Under the pieces are notes generated by a model that was not told the DNA's origin, did not search any database, and was given only the letters and a program-made list of their open reading frames with translations. From CAUZWH01 sp965224275 (GTDB lineage Bacteria > Pseudomonadota > Alphaproteobacteria > SHVV01): a stretch of DNA of 64,000 nucleotides. This document shows, in pieces, positions 60,629-64,000 of the stretch (within the stretch, counting starts at the first letter, position 1; each line of letters starts with the position of its first letter). The stretch lies in NCBI GenBank assembly GCA_965224275.1, contig CBDCYR010000002.1:372001-436000 (forward strand), in the 5' to 3' direction. Position numbers and translations under genes: made by a program.

Positions 60629-61717
60629 TTACCTCAGTTTCAGCGTTGCCAGGCCCACCAGGGCGAGAATGACGGCGATGATCCAGAATCGGATAACAAT
60701 GGTGGATTCGGCCCACCCTTTCTGTTCGAAATGATGGTGCAGCGGCGCCATTCGAAATACCCGGCGGCCCGTAAGTCGAAACGAAACCACCTGGACAATT
60801 ACCGAAGCGGTTTCGAGTACAAACAGCCCTCCGATCACCGCCAATACCAGTTCGTGCTTGGTAATAACGCTGACTGCACCGAGTGCCCCGCCCATCGCCA
60901 GGCTGCCGGTATCGCCCATGAACACCATTGCCGGCGGTGCATTGAACCATAGGAATCCCAGCCCGGCTCCCACAAGCGCGCCGCAGAAAACGGCCAACTC
61001 GCCGGCGCCCGGCACCGAGTGGATTTGCAGATAACTCGAAAACACCGCATTGCCGACGAGGTAGGCGATCAAGGCAAACGCCGATGCTGCGATCATTACC
61101 GGAACAATCGCCAACCCATCGAGACCATCGGTAAGATTGACGGCGTTCGATGAGCCCACCATCACGAATATCGCGACCGGAACGAACAACCACCCGAGAT
61201 TGACCAACAAATCCTTGGCAAATGGCAATGCCAACGACATGTCCAGCGGATCTCGCGTGATCTCAATGATCCACAGCGCCGCGACACAGGCGATCGCAAT
61301 CTCAACCCCAAACTTCAAATATCCCGGCAGACCTCGATGATCGTCGCGGACTACTTTGAGATAATCGTCAGCAAATCCTACGAGCCCGAATCCGACCGTG
61401 ACGAGCAACGCCGCCCACACGTATTGATTTCGCAGATCCGCCCATAACAACGTGCCCACACCGAGTCCAAGCAGGATGAGAAAGCCGCCCATCGTGGGCG
61501 TCCCCTGCTTGGCAACAATGTGGCGCGCCGGGCCATCGTTGCGAATGGGTTGGCCGTTCTTTTGCTTACTCTTTAGCCAACGAATAACAGACGGCCCAAA
61601 TACGAAACTCACCAACAGCGCCGTCATGACGGCCCCGCCTGTGCGAAACGTTAAGTATCGAAACAGGTTGAAGACGATGACATCGTCGGCCAGAGGATAA
61701 AGGAGATTGAACAGCAT
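60629..61717 (-). CDS. mraY: Phospho-N-acetylmuramoyl-pentapeptide transferase MraY
   Basis: This 362-residue integral membrane enzyme of ten helices transfers the precursor to undecaprenyl phosphate, giving lipid I. It shows KQGTPTMGGFLILLGLGVGT, the Asp pair in GLVGFADDYLKVVRDDHRGL, NAVNLTDGLDGLAIVP, FNAPPAMVFMGDTGSLAMGG and the His cluster MAPLHHHFEQKGWAES. The C-terminus is VGLATLKLR, as usual. It lies 59 bases after murF. Confidence 0.97.
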   Translation of the reverse strand: MLFNLLYPLADDVIVFNLFRYLTFRTGGAVMTALLVSFVFGPSVIRWLKSKQKNGQPIRNDGPARHIVAKQGTPTMGGFLILLGLGVGTLLWADLRNQYVWAALLVTVGFGLVGFADDYLKVVRDDHRGLPGYLKFGVEIAIACVAALWIIEITRDPLDMSLALPFAKDLLVNLGWLFVPVAIFVMVGSSNAVNLTDGLDGLAIVPVMIAASAFALIAYLVGNAVFSSYLQIHSVPGAGELAVFCGALVGAGLGFLWFNAPPAMVFMGDTGSLAMGGALGAVSVITKHELVLAVIGGLFVLETASVIVQVVSFRLTGRRVFRMAPLHHHFEQKGWAESTIVIRFWIIAVILALVGLATLKLR

Positions 61718-61776
61718 GCCGATTCAACTCCCTCTACCGGATTTCGCCGGTGCGCCTAGATCTATCGGGCATCCGT

Positions 61777-63210
61777 TCATCCGCAGTTCGCCTGCTGGCT
61801 AAAGTCATTTGCTTGCAGCAATGCGTCGACCACCGGCGTCATCTGACTGCCCAGCGATCCCTTGACCATGACCACGTCTCCGGGCCGCAAGAGGTCCAAA
61901 AGCGGAGCCACCAGTTGCAAGGACCTGTCGCAATGGGGACCGCGCATGCCGCCGCTGAGCGCGTCGTTGAGATGCGCCATGTTGGTACCGGCGGTGAGCA
62001 CCAGGTCGACTCCGCAATCGACAAGATCGTGTGCCAATTGAGCGTGCAATCTCGGTGAATCCGGACCCAACTCGAGCATGTCGCCAAGTACGGCTATGCG
62101 GCGGCCACCCGTATCTAGCCGAGCCCCACCGAGCATATCGATCGCTGCACTCATCGATGCCGGACTCGCATTATAACTCTCGTCGATAACCTCTACCGTT
62201 CCCGTGCTCAGTTGCACGTGATGTCGCTCACCGCGCCCGCGTAGCGGCGTCATGCGCGATAACGCTGCCGCCGCACCTTCGATATCGCCGCCGAATGCCG
62301 CGACCGCGGCCAGAATCGCGAGACTGTTCATCACCCAGTGTCTTCCCGGTGCGCCAATCGTGTAGCTGATCGCCTTGCCGCCGATTTCGGCCGATACGTT
62401 GCTCGAGGTCGGAAAGGTGGTCGAACTGACGATATGCGCCCACGCCTCGGAATCGTGGCCGAAGCCCAACACGCGGCGGGCACCGCAGCGTTCGGCAGCG
62501 TCGGCGAGTTGACCAAAGAAGCTGTTGTCGCGATTGAGGATAGCGGTTCCTTCCGGCTCCAACCCAACGAAGATATCCGCTTTGGCATCGGCGATCGCGG
62601 CAACGTTCTTGAAGTAGGCGAGGTGGGCGGGTTCGACGGTTGTGATAATGGCGGCGTGGGGCCTAACCATGCGCGAGAGCGGCTCCAGCTCACCCGGATG
62701 GTTCATTCCAAGCTCGAAAACCCCAAACGGCGTATCTGCCGGCATTCGAGCGAGGCTAAGCGGCACGCCCCACTGATTGTTGAAGCTGGCTTCACTCGCG
62801 TGGGCAGCGGCGGTGCCCGACAACGCCAGACGCAGGCCTTCTTTGGTGCTGGTCTTGCCGACGCTGCCGGTAACGGCGATGACATGTGCACTGGTCCGCG
62901 CCCGTGCGCTTATCCCAAGCGCTTGCAAACCAACCAAGGTGTCATCGACCCGCAATAACGGTGCATCCGCAGACACAGCCTGCGGGTGGTGGCTGACAAC
63001 CGCGGCGGCGGCGCCCTTGGCCAGAGCGTCTGCCACATAGTCATGCCCGTCGCTGTTGGGGCCTGAGATAGCAACGAATAGATCCCCCGCATTGAGGGTT
63101 CGGCTGTCGATCGAGACGCCATAGGCCGACCACGACGTCGATGTTTGTCCATTCGTCGCTCGTGCCGCGTCCGCCGCGGTCCACAAAGGCATCGCATCCG
63201 ATCCGGTCAT
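61777..63210 (-). CDS. murF: UDP-N-acetylmuramoyl-tripeptide--D-alanyl-D-alanine ligase
   Basis: This 477-residue ligase adds the D-Ala-D-Ala dipeptide made by Ddl. The N-terminal UDP-binding domain has VSIDSRTLNAGDLFVAISG. The ATP loop is AVTGSVGKTSTKEGLRLAL, followed by EASFNNQWGVPLSLARMP, FELGMNHPGELEPLSRMV and the C-terminal VIDESYNASPASMSAAIDML. It overlaps murE by ATGA. A frame of this length needs no correction. Confidence 0.97.
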   Translation of the reverse strand: MTGSDAMPLWTAADAARATNGQTSTSWSAYGVSIDSRTLNAGDLFVAISGPNSDGHDYVADALAKGAAAAVVSHHPQAVSADAPLLRVDDTLVGLQALGISARARTSAHVIAVTGSVGKTSTKEGLRLALSGTAAAHASEASFNNQWGVPLSLARMPADTPFGVFELGMNHPGELEPLSRMVRPHAAIITTVEPAHLAYFKNVAAIADAKADIFVGLEPEGTAILNRDNSFFGQLADAAERCGARRVLGFGHDSEAWAHIVSSTTFPTSSNVSAEIGGKAISYTIGAPGRHWVMNSLAILAAVAAFGGDIEGAAAALSRMTPLRGRGERHHVQLSTGTVEVIDESYNASPASMSAAIDMLGGARLDTGGRRIAVLGDMLELGPDSPRLHAQLAHDLVDCGVDLVLTAGTNMAHLNDALSGGMRGPHCDRSLQLVAPLLDLLRPGDVVMVKGSLGSQMTPVVDALLQANDFSQQANCG

Positions 63211-64000
63211 GATGCGGCTCGCTCAAGGTCGCTAACCGTACGCCGCACCACATCACTATCGTCGAACGGGGTGATTTCGCTGCCGATTATCTGGCCACGT
63301 TCGTGTCCTTTGCCAGCGATCAGCAACACGTCACCAGTATCCAAGTCGCCGAGAGCAGTGCGAATTGCGTCGCCGCGATCGCCGATTTCCGTTGCGCCCG
63401 GAGAGGATGCCAGGATCGCCTTGCGTATCGTCGCGGGATCCTCGTTGCGTGGATTGTCGTCGGTTACGATCACCCGGTCGGCGTTTTGCGTGGCGGCTTC
63501 TCCCATCGCGGCGCGCTTCTCACGGTCGCGATCGCCGCCGGCGCCGAACACGACAATGAGTTTGCCGGATGCGATCGGTCTAAGCGCACCAAGAGCGCGT
63601 GCCAATGCGTCCGGCGTATGCGCGTAGTCAACGAAAACGCCCGCGCCACACGGATGGTCAGCCACCTTCTCCAAGCGGCCCGGCACGACGGTGAGCTGTG
63701 CCAGCGCGGCAATGCTTTTTTCTTGGTCACCACCGCTCGCGATAACCAATCCGAGTGCACAAAGCGCGTTGAGAACTTGAAAATCGCCGACCAGCGGTAG
63801 CGTGACGTCGTAAAAACGCTCGCCAACCGTGATGCCGATCCGCTGGGTATCGTCGGCAAGTTCGCGACGATCTAGTTTGATATCCGTCCCCGCTAGACCG
63901 TAACTCAAAACACGGTGTCCGCCTTGCTGGCAAACTTCGCACAACCTATCGAACTCTGGGATGTCGGCATTAAGCACGGCAGTTCCACCCGCTGCCAACA
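63207..64000 (-). CDS. murE: UDP-N-acetylmuramoyl-L-alanyl-D-glutamate--diaminopimelate ligase, N-terminus cut by window edge
   Basis: The C-terminal part of MurE, about 264 residues, is visible; the frame is open through the right edge, so the ATP-binding N-terminal half is missing here. Visible are YDVTLPLVGDFQVLNALCAL, VDYAHTPDALARALGALRPI, VFGAGGDRDREKRAAMGEAA and TDDNPRNEDPATIRKAIL. The DNPR motif is the one associated with meso-diaminopimelate and not lysine, which implies a DAP-type peptidoglycan. The end is HERGQIIGSEITPFDDSDVV, as usual. It overlaps murF by four bases. Confidence 0.95.
   Translation of the reverse strand, partial: LAAGGTAVLNADIPEFDRLCEVCQQGGHRVLSYGLAGTDIKLDRRELADDTQRIGITVGERFYDVTLPLVGDFQVLNALCALGLVIASGGDQEKSIAALAQLTVVPGRLEKVADHPCGAGVFVDYAHTPDALARALGALRPIASGKLIVVFGAGGDRDREKRAAMGEAATQNADRVIVTDDNPRNEDPATIRKAILASSPGATEIGDRGDAIRTALGDLDTGDVLLIAGKGHERGQIIGSEITPFDDSDVVRRTVSDLERAAS

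Noticed and set aside
1..64000. CRISPR array or rRNA operon
   Set aside because: No regularly spaced short repeats and no rRNA-like conserved tracts were seen; the only short tandem repeats are the IS21 ends.

Overview
The window looks like a chromosomal segment of a G+C-rich Gram-negative bacterium, most likely an alphaproteobacterium of Rhodospirillales-like type. The strongest pointer is the gene order murE-murF-mraY-murD-ftsW-murG-murC-murB-ddl-ftsQ-ftsA-ftsZ-lpxC-bamD-recN-ligA, a division/cell-wall cluster with the downstream neighbours typical of that class. Small DUF1127 proteins, a C-terminal ribbon-helix-helix protein and a VPxPA-type protein-sorting tail fit. No rRNA gene, convincing tRNA gene or CRISPR array was seen.

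Left part (1-6720) is an integrated element that runs off the left edge. It holds a tyrosine integrase, a large ribbon-helix-helix protein directly abutting it, a small helix-turn-helix (excisionase-like) protein, and decaying phage-like genes: a Pro/Gln-rich protein cut by the edge, a Sel1-repeat gene with an in-frame stop, and a gene truncated by an IS. A complete IS21-family element (istA/istB, 1465-4010) is inserted there, next to a probable end of an IS256-type element.

From 6885 to about 40500 is ordinary chromosome: transporters (two LysE-type exporters, a ClC channel), fumarase C, amidohydrolases, UbiX, a cupin, a CmcJ-type oxygenase, an AsmA-like protein, a D-lactate dehydrogenase-like flavoprotein, UvrD helicase, PrmA, a proline peptidase, a molybdenum hydroxylase large subunit and an acyl-CoA dehydrogenase. 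Within this stretch an acetolactate-synthase-like gene (18931-21274) is broken by an unusual mosaic. Fragments of an IS5-type transposase alternate with second copies of pieces of the host gene itself. This is the most striking structure of the window and is either a complex rearrangement or an assembly chimera. Next to it lie a secreted FecR-domain protein fused to a pretoxin-type Hint domain with no toxin behind it, and its secreted partner.

At 40762-43489 a secreted metalloprotease with a C-terminal sorting signal is split by a complete IS1380-family element with a clean CTAG target duplication; removing the IS restores the frame exactly. From 43500 to the right edge everything is on the minus strand: ligA, recN, bamD, lpxC and the tightly overlapping dcw cluster, ending in a murE cut by the edge.
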